Shown here one piece after another: positions 19,593-29,735 of a DNA stretch of 64,000 nucleotides. A program made the position numbers and the translations under genes. The stretch's first letter is position 1. The number at the start of each line of letters is the position of its first letter. The notes under the pieces were generated by a model, which saw only the letters and a list, made by a program, of their open reading frames with translations, did not search any database and was not told the DNA's origin. Where the stretch lies: NCBI GenBank assembly GCA_015493635.1, contig WGCU01000066.1:27989-91988 (forward strand), in the 5' to 3' direction. The stretch is from Spirochaetaceae bacterium (GTDB lineage: Bacteria > Spirochaetota > Spirochaetia > B11-G9).

Positions 19593-19965
19593 TGAGATCC
19601 TCAATTATTACAACCGCGACAGCGGCTTCTTTTTCGTGGGTCAGTGAAAGATGGATGATCCCTCCCCCACGATCATTGAAAGCCTTAAGAGCAGTCCCGT
19701 GGAGTATAATATCAGGCTTTCCATTATAGTTATTTAACACCTCTATATCTGTTAGCTTCAGTCCCTTTAATCCAGTACCAAGAGCCTTACCGAAAGCTTC
19801 TTTTGCAGCAAACCGTGCAGCAAGAGAAAGCACGTACGAATGGCCCCTTGCTTTCGCTGACCGGATCTCTGCAGGATTAAAAAATCTTTTAATAATACCA
19901 TTCACCTGGGGCCAGTGTTTCATCCGGTGTACATTTACAATATCTATGCCAAGGCCTTTAATCAC
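19582..19965 (-). CDS. acpS: Holo-[acyl-carrier-protein] synthase
   Basis: A 127-residue AcpS, which moves 4'-phosphopantetheine from CoA to the ACP serine. Metal ligands are D8 in GIDIV and E56 in RFAAKEAFGKALG. The start is a GTG at 19965: AGGGGGG lies five bases before it, and it overlaps the cdaR stop by eight bases. A longer ATG frame to 19986 would swallow this Shine-Dalgarno. Confidence 0.93.
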   Translation of the reverse strand: MIKGLGIDIVNVHRMKHWPQVNGIIKRFFNPAEIRSAKARGHSYVLSLAARFAAKEAFGKALGTGLKGLKLTDIEVLNNYNGKPDIILHGTALKAFNDRGGGIIHLSLTHEKEAAVAVVIIEDLNGA

Positions 19966-20920
19966 GGGATCCCCCCTGTGCTGCATTTCTCACCTTGACT
20001 TCTATCACCTTGGGACTGTAGTCGAGAACAAGCATATGCGCAGGAACATCAGGAACCACTTTAAGCTTGTACGTTCCCGGCTTGTTAATACCGGAACAGT
20101 CTACGGTAAATCTAAAATCATCAGGAGTGTACTTTTCCAGCTCAAGCTGCTTCCCTCTGATCTGAAGAGTGTTCTCTTTACTGATTCCGTTCAGTTCAAA
20201 ACGACTGTCAAGATCAAATGCAATAAGGTCGAGACCTGTTAACGTCCGTACCAGATATGCCTCGGTTATTGTTGCCGTAAACTCGACAACGTTACCACCG
20301 GGAAAAACGACATTCGGAGCCGGTTTCCGCAAACGGATCCTTGATGTAAAACTACTTTTTCTCGATGAAACATCCACATCTTCGGTCTGAATATAATCCA
20401 GATCCTTAACAATGCTCTCCGCACCTTCTACTTCTACCGATGTTGGTGTAATAAAAAACTGGGAGAGATCGTATCCTTTCTCAGGAAAACCAATTATTGA
20501 AGGTTTTACGGTAAGACTCTTTATCATCTTCTTTTCAAGAGACAGCGTAATTTCAAGGGGTTCAACCCGTATCTCTATAGGTGTTATATTCAACGCCGCT
20601 CCCTTCCGGGAGATTTTTACCGGCTGTGTATACGTCCCTTCCTTTCGGAACGGGGAAAAATCAACCGAAGCTGTTATGTCATCATCAAGAATAAGCAGAA
20701 TGTCATCTGCCCTGCCGCGGATAGTAACCCTGACTGTTTTAGGATATTCTCCAGTAGCTATGAGCCGGTCGCTGATATGTATTTTTAAGGGAACCGTAAA
20801 AAACCTTTCTTCCAGACTTGATATACGGTAAAACCCGAAAAGCAGCAATGCCGCTGCCAGGGAAACAATTTTAATCGGCCAGTTATGGAGTATCCGCTCC
20901 AGATATTTATCAGCTTTCAA
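19958..20920 (-). CDS. cdaR: YbbR/CdaR-like regulator of the diadenylate cyclase
   Basis: About 320 residues with one N-terminal membrane segment (IKIVSLAAALLLFGFYRI), followed by at least three extracytoplasmic YbbR repeats. CdaR proteins bind the membrane cyclase CdaA and tune c-di-AMP synthesis. The preferred start is TTG at 20920, because AGAGGAG lies seven bases upstream; the ATG at 20959 is possible but has only a weak Shine-Dalgarno. It overlaps the cdaA end either way. Confidence 0.85.
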   Translation of the reverse strand: MKADKYLERILHNWPIKIVSLAAALLLFGFYRISSLEERFFTVPLKIHISDRLIATGEYPKTVRVTIRGRADDILLILDDDITASVDFSPFRKEGTYTQPVKISRKGAALNITPIEIRVEPLEITLSLEKKMIKSLTVKPSIIGFPEKGYDLSQFFITPTSVEVEGAESIVKDLDYIQTEDVDVSSRKSSFTSRIRLRKPAPNVVFPGGNVVEFTATITEAYLVRTLTGLDLIAFDLDSRFELNGISKENTLQIRGKQLELEKYTPDDFRFTVDCSGINKPGTYKLKVVPDVPAHMLVLDYSPKVIEVKVRNAAQGGSRD

Positions 20921-21722
20921 GAATATGCTCCTCTTCTTCCCACTCTTCTTCTGTTTCATCCTGATAGTTCAAAAGAGCATTAAGTATACGGCTTATCTTT
21001 CCCGGGGACAGATCGTAGTATAAATTAGCATCATAGGAAAGAGAGAGCGCGCCCGTTTCTTCTGACACTACGAGGGTTACCGCATCGGTATCCTCTGAAA
21101 CTCCCAGAGCAGCTCTGTGCCGTGTTCCAAAACTTCTACGGATATCCACCTGTTCACTCAAAGGAAGAAAACAGCCGGCAGCTATTATCTTTCCGTTCTG
21201 AATGATAACAGCTCCATCGTGCAGAGGAGTATCGTGACCGAAGATGGTAAGAATAAGACTGGATGATAAATCAGCATTTAGTTTTGTACCTGATTCCATA
21301 ATATTTTTTATTCCCACTCTCCGGGGAAAAACAATTAATGCCCCACGTTTTCTGCTGGAAAGCACCTCCACCGCGTTAATAACGGTGTCAACCTGAAAAG
21401 GATGTGCGGCATGGGACATACGCAGCCATTCTCCCCGGCCTATACGTGAAAATATATTTCTTAATTCGGGCTGAAAAATAATAGCCACGATGATAACAAT
21501 AACCGTTGCCAGTCCGTTCATGATCCAGAGAAGTGTCTGAAGTTTAAAGATGAAAGCAACAAGATACAGCAGACCGATGAGAAAGGTTCCGCGGATCAGT
21601 TGGACTGCTCGTGTCTGTACCAGTATCTTGTATACCTGATAAATGAGAAAAGCAAGAATGGAAATATCAAGCACAGGCCGGACAACATGGGTTATGAGCC
21701 AAATGTTATCAAAAAGATTCAT
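20910..21722 (-). CDS. cdaA: Diadenylate cyclase CdaA
   Basis: A 270-residue membrane DAC protein that joins two ATP into cyclic di-AMP. Three N-terminal membrane segments (about 15-35, 40-58, 62-84) precede the DAC domain, with DGA at 169-171 and RHRAA at 201-205. The C-terminus ends in a very acidic run (EEEWEEEEH) that encodes the cdaR Shine-Dalgarno on the same RNA. It leads the seven-gene operon to priA. TATAAT ends six bases before the ATG and there is no Shine-Dalgarno, so the mRNA is probably leaderless. Confidence 0.95.
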   Translation of the reverse strand: MNLFDNIWLITHVVRPVLDISILAFLIYQVYKILVQTRAVQLIRGTFLIGLLYLVAFIFKLQTLLWIMNGLATVIVIIVAIIFQPELRNIFSRIGRGEWLRMSHAAHPFQVDTVINAVEVLSSRKRGALIVFPRRVGIKNIMESGTKLNADLSSSLILTIFGHDTPLHDGAVIIQNGKIIAAGCFLPLSEQVDIRRSFGTRHRAALGVSEDTDAVTLVVSEETGALSLSYDANLYYDLSPGKISRILNALLNYQDETEEEWEEEEHILES

Positions 21723-21728
21723 GTCTTC

Positions 21729-21757
21729 ATTATAAAGGTGATAAGGACCTTTAGCAA
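21729..21757 (-). promoter_or_regulatory. Promoter of the cdaA-priA operon
   Basis: TTGCTA (21757-21752), 17 bases, TATAAT (21734-21729) on the minus strand: the best-formed promoter among those with a -10 box six bases before a start codon. Confidence 0.65.
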
Positions 21758-21765
21758 TAACGAAA

Positions 21766-23577
21766 TTACTTCAGCATATAGTACCTGTTTGAGTTATTCC
21801 ATAGGGTGAATCCGCTTGCTCCCCCCTCTTTTGCCCCTTTAAGTTCCTGCTGCAGATACGCTGTATACTCTTCTTTTTCCATGGCAAGTTCCCTTCCCAT
21901 AAGAAAAGCCTGCACATAGGGTCGAATAATAACACGATTACGGGTAATGATACGTGCACGCTCCGTCCCGGTACGGTACAGCATCTCAGCCCAGGCGATA
22001 TAGTCATCATCGGGTTTAAACCCCGCAGGGAAGTGCGAAGGGTAGAACATGGGAGATATAACATCGACATAACGGGAAAGCATCTCGATATTCTGACCTA
22101 TCCAGTTTCCCATGCGGTACCATGAGTTAAAACCGTAAAGATCAGTACTCACCGGTATGGTAATAACCTGCCTTATTTTCCGGGCAAAAGATTCAAGGGC
22201 GTCTATTCTGCTCATACCGGATTTCCTGAAACGGTATGTAATTTTATCTACATTTCCATCAGACGGGAACCGGATATAATCAAACTGTATTTCATCAACA
22301 CCCCGTATTTGCAGTTCTTCGGCAATATCCCTGTTATAGTCCTGAACAAACGAAGAGAATGGATCTACCCAAAATTCTGTCTGAACGAGTTTATCGTCGC
22401 CGGTCTCACTGTTTTTCCGTTTTACAAAATGTCCCCATGGTTTATCCCCCTTTTTATTCCAGAGAGCATACGCATTGTTTTTATAGCTGAAAAGTACCGG
22501 ATCCTGGAAGGTAACAATTCTGCCTATCAGGTAGAGCCCTTCCTCATGTGCTTTTTCCACAAGCTTACCCAGATCAAACCGTACCCGTACCGCGCCGGCT
22601 TCACGGGGGAGCGGCAGATTCGTATTATACGTTACTCTTCCCTCATCATCCTTCATATCCACAACCAACGAATTGAAACCATGAGACTTTATGGTCTTAA
22701 TAAGTTTATCCAGCGCATCTCCTGAAGCATGAAAGGAGTTTATATAAATTCCCCGCCGGTTTTCCGCAAGACTCCTCCTTGCCAATTCAGCTTGAGTGGT
22801 CTGCTCCGGCTTAAAAGGAAATGGGAGGAATTCCCTTGTCCAGACAGTTCCATCGTACCGATATATGTTTTTATCGGTAAAAAGAACCAGGTTCGCTGAT
22901 TCCCACTCGAGAGAACCAATATATTCATTCCTGAGAGACGGGACCTTCACGGATACAGGCGTTTTGTTTCCTGTACTTACGAAAAGCGTTCCGTCGAGGC
23001 CGCAGGCAATTGCCAGAGCCGAATCATCTTTATTCAATGCAAGAGCTGTAATTTCCTCATAAAAATGTGCTCCCCGGTAAAAAGGCTTCATATCCATGGG
23101 TAATCTACGCCAGGTTTCACCCGAGTCCAGGGACTCAAATATACCGTTAAAGGATGTTCCTATAACAATCCGGCGGAAATTAATAGAAGAGAGTGCAACA
23201 GAAGTAATATAATTTGATTTTTTTACTATTCCGCCCAGGGGTACCTGTGTCCACAGCTCTCCACCATTTTCTGACAGGAAGATACCGGAAGAGCCGGTTA
23301 CCGCAATTCTGCGGGGATGGAGAGGATCGACATAAACAGAGGTAATTGGTCTTAGTTCAGTCCTGTTAAAGGGATATACATTTTTCTTCGGCAGCCCCTT
23401 ATTCAAAGGGATCAAGTTTACACCGTCACTAATTACAGAAAGGAGCCCCCTGCTGTTTGTAGCAAGGTACACTGTTCCGTCCGGCATAACAATTTCTTTA
23501 CATACCGATAGGGGGCCTGCCGCTGTGAACAAAAGCACACAGAACAGGAAAAGGAGCAGAAAAATTATCTTTCTCAT
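21766..23577 (-). CDS. Putative glycoside hydrolase (DUF4015) with BNR-like front
   Basis: A 603-residue exported protein. The signal peptide is about 1-24 (hydrophobic core FLLLFLFCVLLF). Residues about 30-240 hold BNR/sortilin-like beta-propeller repeats (SENGGELWTQVP, SLDSGETWRRLP). Residues about 275-600 match the DUF4015 putative glycoside hydrolase barrel (RGIYINSF, SLVVDMKDDEGRV, IQFDYIRFPSDG, YDVISPMFYPS). The substrate is unknown. It starts 21 bases after cls in the same direction, so the two are probably co-transcribed. Polysaccharide or envelope-glycan processing is a guess from domain only. Confidence 0.75.
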   Translation of the reverse strand: MRKIIFLLLFLFCVLLFTAAGPLSVCKEIVMPDGTVYLATNSRGLLSVISDGVNLIPLNKGLPKKNVYPFNRTELRPITSVYVDPLHPRRIAVTGSSGIFLSENGGELWTQVPLGGIVKKSNYITSVALSSINFRRIVIGTSFNGIFESLDSGETWRRLPMDMKPFYRGAHFYEEITALALNKDDSALAIACGLDGTLFVSTGNKTPVSVKVPSLRNEYIGSLEWESANLVLFTDKNIYRYDGTVWTREFLPFPFKPEQTTQAELARRSLAENRRGIYINSFHASGDALDKLIKTIKSHGFNSLVVDMKDDEGRVTYNTNLPLPREAGAVRVRFDLGKLVEKAHEEGLYLIGRIVTFQDPVLFSYKNNAYALWNKKGDKPWGHFVKRKNSETGDDKLVQTEFWVDPFSSFVQDYNRDIAEELQIRGVDEIQFDYIRFPSDGNVDKITYRFRKSGMSRIDALESFARKIRQVITIPVSTDLYGFNSWYRMGNWIGQNIEMLSRYVDVISPMFYPSHFPAGFKPDDDYIAWAEMLYRTGTERARIITRNRVIIRPYVQAFLMGRELAMEKEEYTAYLQQELKGAKEGGASGFTLWNNSNRYYMLK

Positions 23578-23598
23578 ATATCAAATCCCGTTACATAT

Positions 23599-25053
23599 CT
23601 AGAGTATTGGTGCAATAATCCTGAAAAGGGAATTCCTCAGCCGTGTTAAAAAACTCTGCTTTTTCATATCCTTTTCAGTTAACTGCCGGCACTGTTTTAA
23701 ATCCAGAAAAAACTGGTCTTTAAGGGTTTTTGTAATAACGTCATCATAATATATTACATTCACTTCATAATCCAGATGAAAACTCCGTATATCCATATTA
23801 CAGGTACCGACCGTAGCCATTTTGTCATCAACAATAACCGTTTTCGCATGGAGGAACCCCTTTTCATAAAGATAGATATGCACTCCCGCGGCAAACAGGG
23901 TACTCATGTATGTCTGGGCTACCCAGAAAGGAATCCGTTTATCAGGTATGCCTGTAATCATGAGATTGATCCTGACACCGCTTAAGGCCGCTGTCTCCAT
24001 GGCATTCTGTATACTGCTTGAAGGAATGAAATAGGGAGACTGAATGTAGACATCACGATCCGCATTACTTATCATGTTGAAATACAGTTTTTCAAGGGAG
24101 TACCAGTCAGAATCCGGTCCGCTTACCAAGACCTGCATGGGAACAATTCTGTTATAGGTTGCGGCAAGTCTGGGGAAATATTTTTGGTCATGAAGCGGTG
24201 CTCCTCCACTGTTCTCCCAGTCGGAAAGAAACACTGTCTGGAGTATGTGGACAACTTCCCCCTCAAGCCGCATATGAGTATCTCGCCAGGAATTAAAGCG
24301 GACTCCCCCGGTAATGTACTCATCTCCGATATTCATACCTCCGGTATATCCAATTTCACCGTCTATAACGACGATCTTCCGGTGGTTGCAGTAGTTAAGA
24401 AGACGTCCGGAAATGACATTCATCGGATCCAGAAAGTATTTGGTTTTTACACCGGCTTTTACAAAATTTCTTTTAAACTTCCACGACATCCGGTTAAAAC
24501 AGCCGACTCCGTCAAAGATAATACGGACTTCAACCCCTTCCTGTACTTTCCGTTTTAAAATTTCAGCAATCTTTTTCCCCGTTGCATCCTCTTTATAGAT
24601 AAAATATTCCATATGTATGGATTCCCGGGCATTTTCAAGGTCCTTAAGAAGGGAAGAAAATTTATGCTCTCCATTAAAAAAAAGGTTAACATTGTTATTG
24701 ATGGTAAGTACCGAATTACCGCTCTGCAGGGACAAGGTCATTGTTTTTAAGATATCGGTATCTATTTCTTTAGTAAGGGTGGAGGTAAATGCCTTCTGTT
24801 GTTCCAGAATGGGACCAAGCTCATTTTTAAAACGTTTTTCAGGAAGATGTTTTAGAATTTTTTTCTGTTTCCAGTTTACTCCTCCCAGAAGATACAAAAC
24901 GACCCCCAGGAAGGGGAGAAAAAAAAGGGCAAGAAACCATCCTACCGTAGCCTCAGGGGATTTGTTATCAAGGAGAAGGCGTATCATTGTTATCAATACA
25001 AAAAGAATATAAAAAAAATAAAAAATCTTTACCGGTGAAAAAATAAAACTCAT
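23599..25053 (-). CDS. cls: Cardiolipin synthase (phospholipase D family)
   Basis: A 484-residue enzyme that joins phosphatidylglycerols into cardiolipin. Two N-terminal membrane helices (about 6-28, 37-57) precede two HKD motifs: HRKIVVIDGEIGYTGGMN and HAKTVIVDDKMATVGTCNMD. The start is the ATG at 25053, giving the family's usual length. A longer frame to 25296 crosses the promoter and the opposing gene and is rejected. TAGTAT ends seven bases before the ATG, with no Shine-Dalgarno. Confidence 0.92.
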   Translation of the reverse strand: MSFIFSPVKIFYFFYILFVLITMIRLLLDNKSPEATVGWFLALFFLPFLGVVLYLLGGVNWKQKKILKHLPEKRFKNELGPILEQQKAFTSTLTKEIDTDILKTMTLSLQSGNSVLTINNNVNLFFNGEHKFSSLLKDLENARESIHMEYFIYKEDATGKKIAEILKRKVQEGVEVRIIFDGVGCFNRMSWKFKRNFVKAGVKTKYFLDPMNVISGRLLNYCNHRKIVVIDGEIGYTGGMNIGDEYITGGVRFNSWRDTHMRLEGEVVHILQTVFLSDWENSGGAPLHDQKYFPRLAATYNRIVPMQVLVSGPDSDWYSLEKLYFNMISNADRDVYIQSPYFIPSSSIQNAMETAALSGVRINLMITGIPDKRIPFWVAQTYMSTLFAAGVHIYLYEKGFLHAKTVIVDDKMATVGTCNMDIRSFHLDYEVNVIYYDDVITKTLKDQFFLDLKQCRQLTEKDMKKQSFLTRLRNSLFRIIAPIL

Positions 25054-25060
25054 GGTCAAG

Positions 25061-25093
25061 ATACTACCATAATTATCTTTTCTGCGATAGTAT
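25061..25093. promoter_or_regulatory. Back-to-back -10 boxes of cls and the cyclo-ligase gene
   Basis: The minus strand has TAGTAT (25066-25061), seven bases before the cls ATG. The plus strand has TAGTAT (25088-25093), six bases before the ATG at 25100. Only 46 bases separate the two start codons, so each -35 region must overlap the other's -10 region. The -35 hexamers are poor. Confidence 0.5.
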
Positions 25094-25099
25094 TCCGTT

Positions 25100-25687
25100 A
25101 TGAAAACTATTGACTCAAAAAATGATCTACGTTCTTTTCTCAGAAAAAAAATTATTGAAATTCCTGCCGCTGGAAAGATACAAGAAAGCAGCAAAATTGC
25201 CGACCGGCTTTTCGCTCTCCCGGAATGGAAAAACAACAACCTTGTCTTTGCTTTTTTATCTATGGAACAGGAGGTACAAACAGAAGTAATTCTCAAAAAG
25301 ATCCAGGAAGAGGGGAAAACACTTGCCCTGCCGAGAATGCACGGTGAAACAATAGCATTTCACATGGTTTCATCTCTCGATACATCTATACTTGATATGC
25401 ATCCCTTTGGAGTACAGGAACCGAAAGCATCTCTGCCGGTGGCCATTCCTTCAGAAGCGAACCATGCTCTTATCGTAACTCCCGGTCTGGGGTTTACCTC
25501 TGACGGCCGCAGAATAGGCCGGGGAAAGGGTTATTACGACCGCTATATTGGAAAATACAGGAAATATCTGGATATAGTAGCCGTTGCGTTTGATTGTCAG
25601 ATGGTACAATCCATTCCCACGGAGATATTTGACGAACCGGTTCCTGTCCTCATTACTCCCTCCCGTGTATTCCGGATAAACTCCTGA
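25100..25687 (+). CDS. 5-formyltetrahydrofolate cyclo-ligase
   Basis: A 195-residue enzyme that uses ATP to turn 5-formyl-THF into 5,10-methenyl-THF. The C-terminal motif GRRIGRGKGYYDRY (about 134-147) is the nucleotide/phosphate-binding signature; ALPRMHG is also typical. Its 3' end overlaps the convergent PTS IIA gene by 91 bases. The start lacks a Shine-Dalgarno and lies six bases after a TAGTAT box. Confidence 0.93.
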   Translation: MKTIDSKNDLRSFLRKKIIEIPAAGKIQESSKIADRLFALPEWKNNNLVFAFLSMEQEVQTEVILKKIQEEGKTLALPRMHGETIAFHMVSSLDTSILDMHPFGVQEPKASLPVAIPSEANHALIVTPGLGFTSDGRRIGRGKGYYDRYIGKYRKYLDIVAVAFDCQMVQSIPTEIFDEPVPVLITPSRVFRINS

Positions 25688-26166
25688 GAAGACAGCATTG
25701 AGAAGAATGAGCGGTACGTATCATCAGCATGAGTTCCGGGATACAGGAGATTTTTAAGGTACCTACGGAAAGAGGTATTTCTCATATACCGCATAAGAGT
25801 GCTCATTGAAGAAAGATACTCACTCTGCCTGTCTGGAGAACTGCCGATAACAAACAGCAGATAGACAGGCTTACCGTCTACCGATTCAAAGGGGATTCCT
25901 TCCCGAGAAATGCCGAGTCCTATCGTAACGTTAGTGATGGAAGGCAGCTTACCATGGGCAACAGCCACTGAATGGCCAATCCCCGTACTTTCAAGAAATT
26001 CCCGTTTAAAAACCGCATCGGTAAAAGCGGCCCTGGAATGGAGCCTATCAAAAACAGAACAGGAGTCTATAACCTCTTTAATGGCATCGAATTTATCTGT
26101 ACTCTTGATAAAACAGAGAGCAGAAGCCATATTCATCTTCTCGTTTACCTCTTCCAGATGCAGCAT
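25597..26166 (-). CDS. PTS fructose/nitrogen-type EIIA domain protein
   Basis: A 189-residue PTS EIIA type-2 (PtsN/FruA-like) protein. The phosphorylatable histidine is H71 in TGIGHSVAVAHGKL. The start is the ATG at 26166, with GGAGG eight bases upstream; a longer frame to 26247 is not needed. The C-terminal 40 residues go beyond the usual domain. No membrane PTS components are in the window, while HPr is at 38125. A regulatory rather than transport role is likely, but inferred. Confidence 0.85.
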   Translation of the reverse strand: MLHLEEVNEKMNMASALCFIKSTDKFDAIKEVIDSCSVFDRLHSRAAFTDAVFKREFLESTGIGHSVAVAHGKLPSITNVTIGLGISREGIPFESVDGKPVYLLFVIGSSPDRQSEYLSSMSTLMRYMRNTSFRRYLKNLLYPGTHADDTYRSFFSMLSSQEFIRNTREGVMRTGTGSSNISVGMDCTI

Positions 26167-26280
26167 GTTTCCATCCTCCGTTAAAACACAAGGCAGATTG
26201 TAACAGAGGAAAGTCTTTTTCCTCAAGGAGGGAGTACTCTTTTCCACTGAACTATCTCTGATAAATATTAAATTTCATAA

Positions 26281-27404
<1,124 letters not shown>

Positions 27405-27460
27405 TTGATCGATAGATCATTTATTAATAACCTTCCGGAAAGGGAGGAAAGGAGAATCTT

Positions 27461-28726
27461 ATGAAAAGAATATTAGCTGTAGCCATTATCATGGTTGCTC
27501 TCATTGGCAGCGTCTTTGCTACCGGAAACAAAGAAAAGGCTCCTGCAAAGGGGGTTACCATTACCCTTATGCAGAATAAACCTGAAATCGACGGCATGCT
27601 TAAGACGTATGCAAAAGTCTGGAATTCGGAAACAGGTAACACTGTTATTATTAAATCAATTGGAGGTAGTTCATCCGTAACTCTTGGACAGCAGCTTAAA
27701 GCTGATTATGCAGCAGGATCCATGCCTGACATTTTTGTCATTGCCGGTAAACAGGACTATAAGGAATGGGCAGGAATTATTCTTGACCTTTCAGGTGAAA
27801 AATGGGTAAAAGACACCTCTGTTGCATTTAAAAATAATGGGAAAGTGTACGGATTCCCTGTAGCAATTGAAGGATGGGGTCTTGCTTATAATGCAGATCT
27901 GCTTAAAAAAGCCGGAATTGATCCCGCAACTTTGAACAACTACGAAGCATATAAAGCAGCCTTTGCAAAACTTGATTCAATGAAGACACAACTGGGCATA
28001 GATTCTGTTGTATCCATGGCTGCTGGACCTCAGATGGGATGGGTTACCGCTGATCATAACTTCAACTCACTCCTGGCCAACGGACTTCCATACGGGGATA
28101 TGACTGTTGTAAACCAGCTTCTAAACGGACAGGTTGATAAGAAACGGCTCAGTGAATATGCAGACTGGGTTGGCCTGCTTTTCAAGTATGCCGATAAAAA
28201 AATACTCACAACCGGAAACTATGATGCCCAGGTTGGAGCATTCGCATCACAGAAAGCAGTTTTCCTCCATCAAGGCAACTGGGTTGATCCGAACCTTAAA
28301 GCGGCAAAGGCGACATTTAAAATGGGATTCGCTCCCCATGGATCAATGCACACAACAACTGACGGTATCTTCGTTGCTGCACCTTCATACTATGTAATCA
28401 ATTCCAAATCAAAAAATATTGCAGCAGCAAAACAATTTCTTAACGATATGGTTTATACTTCCCAGGGACAGGACTTTATGGTTACCAAAGCCGATATGAT
28501 TCCGGCATTTTCCAACATAAAACTCAATCCCTCAGGGCAGTTGTCAAAATCTGTTCAGAAGTGGTCCAAAGAAGGGAAAATTTACTCCTGGGATCAATAT
28601 TACTTTACCGGGGACTTCCGGAGTCTGACACTTGCTCCCATATACAACCAGTTTGCAAACGGATCTATTAATGAGGCAAAATTTATTGAACTCATGACCA
28701 AAGCATTCGAAAGTTTAAAGAAGTAA
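27461..28726 (+). CDS. Sugar ABC transporter, extracellular binding protein
   Basis: A 421-residue family 1 solute-binding protein. The N-terminal signal ends near GSVFATGNKEK, a style common among spirochaete binding proteins; no lipobox cysteine is present. The body has the usual two-lobe pattern (GLAYNADLLKKAGID, VFLHQGNW, AKQFLNDMV). The carbohydrate is unknown. The ATG has a strong GGAGGAAAGGAG-type Shine-Dalgarno. It is followed by a terminator-like hairpin, then by two permease genes. LacI-type regulation is expected. Confidence 0.9.
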   Translation: MKRILAVAIIMVALIGSVFATGNKEKAPAKGVTITLMQNKPEIDGMLKTYAKVWNSETGNTVIIKSIGGSSSVTLGQQLKADYAAGSMPDIFVIAGKQDYKEWAGIILDLSGEKWVKDTSVAFKNNGKVYGFPVAIEGWGLAYNADLLKKAGIDPATLNNYEAYKAAFAKLDSMKTQLGIDSVVSMAAGPQMGWVTADHNFNSLLANGLPYGDMTVVNQLLNGQVDKKRLSEYADWVGLLFKYADKKILTTGNYDAQVGAFASQKAVFLHQGNWVDPNLKAAKATFKMGFAPHGSMHTTTDGIFVAAPSYYVINSKSKNIAAAKQFLNDMVYTSQGQDFMVTKADMIPAFSNIKLNPSGQLSKSVQKWSKEGKIYSWDQYYFTGDFRSLTLAPIYNQFANGSINEAKFIELMTKAFESLKK

Positions 28727-28737
28727 ATATACAGCCA

Positions 28738-28775
28738 AACAACGGGCAGTTTATGCTGCCCTGTTGTTTTTTTTT
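28738..28775 (+). terminator. Intra-operon terminator / attenuator
   Basis: AACAACGGGCAG pairs with CTGCCC-GTTGTT (one bulged T) around a TTTATG loop, followed by nine T. Placed between binding protein and permeases, it would lower permease mRNA relative to the binding protein. Confidence 0.85.
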
Positions 28776-28814
28776 ACCGGAAAAGAGTATTATGAGGAAA
28801 TGGAGGAAGAGCAG

Positions 28815-29735
28815 ATGAAGAGACGTAAACAAAATACATTTATTTTCTGGCTGTTTCTTTCACCAGTGTTGTTTGCATTTGTCGTTGTTATTGTTATTCC
28901 ATTTTTTTTAGGTATTTTCTATTCTTTCACAAATTGGAGTTCTTCCGCAAGAGCTGACTCTGTATTAACATTTATAGGTCTTAAGAATTTTTACCGTATT
29001 TTTAGAGACCCTTCGTTCCTGTATTCTTTTTTAATAACAATCATCTATACTTTTTTAAATGTTATTTCAATTAATGTTGTGGCTCTTGTCCTCGCTGTTG
29101 TTGTAACAACGAAACTTAAGTTGAGAAATCTCTATCGTGTCGGCTTTTTCATACCAAATCTTATAGGAGGCCTTGTCCTTGGGTACGTCTGGCAGTTTAT
29201 ATTCAACAATGCCATTCCTGCTATCGGAAAAGCAATACCGCTTTTGGCAGGCTTTGCAAATGCAAATAATCTCATCCTCGGTAAAGTCGATTCTTCGATA
29301 GTTGCCCTTGTTCTTGTAGGCACATGGCAATACGCTGGATATATAATGATGATTTACATCGCCGCCATAGAAGGGGTACCTGAATCACTTATTGAAGCCG
29401 CAACAATTGACGGTGCAAACAGTTTTCAAAGATTCACAAGTATTACCATACCTATGGTAGCTCAGGCATTTACCATAACAACATTCCTTACTCTCGTTCA
29501 ATCATTCAAACAGTTTGATATCAATGTCTCGTTAACTGCTGGGGGACCGTCAACCATGTTCATGGGAAAACCCATTTTTGGAACTGAATTGCTCTCGCTT
29601 AATATATACAACACTGCTTTTGTAGCAAACAACCTTGCGGAAGGACAGGCTAAAGCAGTTATCTTTTTTATTGTACTTGTTATTGTTTCAATTATTCAGG
29701 TGACTGTAAACAAAAAGAAAGAGGTGGAAATGTGA
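28815..29735 (+). CDS. Sugar ABC transporter permease 1
   Basis: A 306-residue MalF/UgpA-type inner-membrane permease with six predicted helices. The EAA loop that docks the ATPase reads EAATIDGANSFQRF near residue 195. The start is the ATG at 28815, with GGAGG eight bases upstream; an upstream TTG start would lie in the terminator. The last four bases overlap permease 2. Confidence 0.9.
   Translation: MKRRKQNTFIFWLFLSPVLFAFVVVIVIPFFLGIFYSFTNWSSSARADSVLTFIGLKNFYRIFRDPSFLYSFLITIIYTFLNVISINVVALVLAVVVTTKLKLRNLYRVGFFIPNLIGGLVLGYVWQFIFNNAIPAIGKAIPLLAGFANANNLILGKVDSSIVALVLVGTWQYAGYIMMIYIAAIEGVPESLIEAATIDGANSFQRFTSITIPMVAQAFTITTFLTLVQSFKQFDINVSLTAGGPSTMFMGKPIFGTELLSLNIYNTAFVANNLAEGQAKAVIFFIVLVIVSIIQVTVNKKKEVEM

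Noticed and set aside
23599..25296. Longer cardiolipin synthase frame
   Set aside because: The extra 81 codons cross the divergent promoter and run antisense to the cyclo-ligase gene; the ATG at 25053 gives the normal length.
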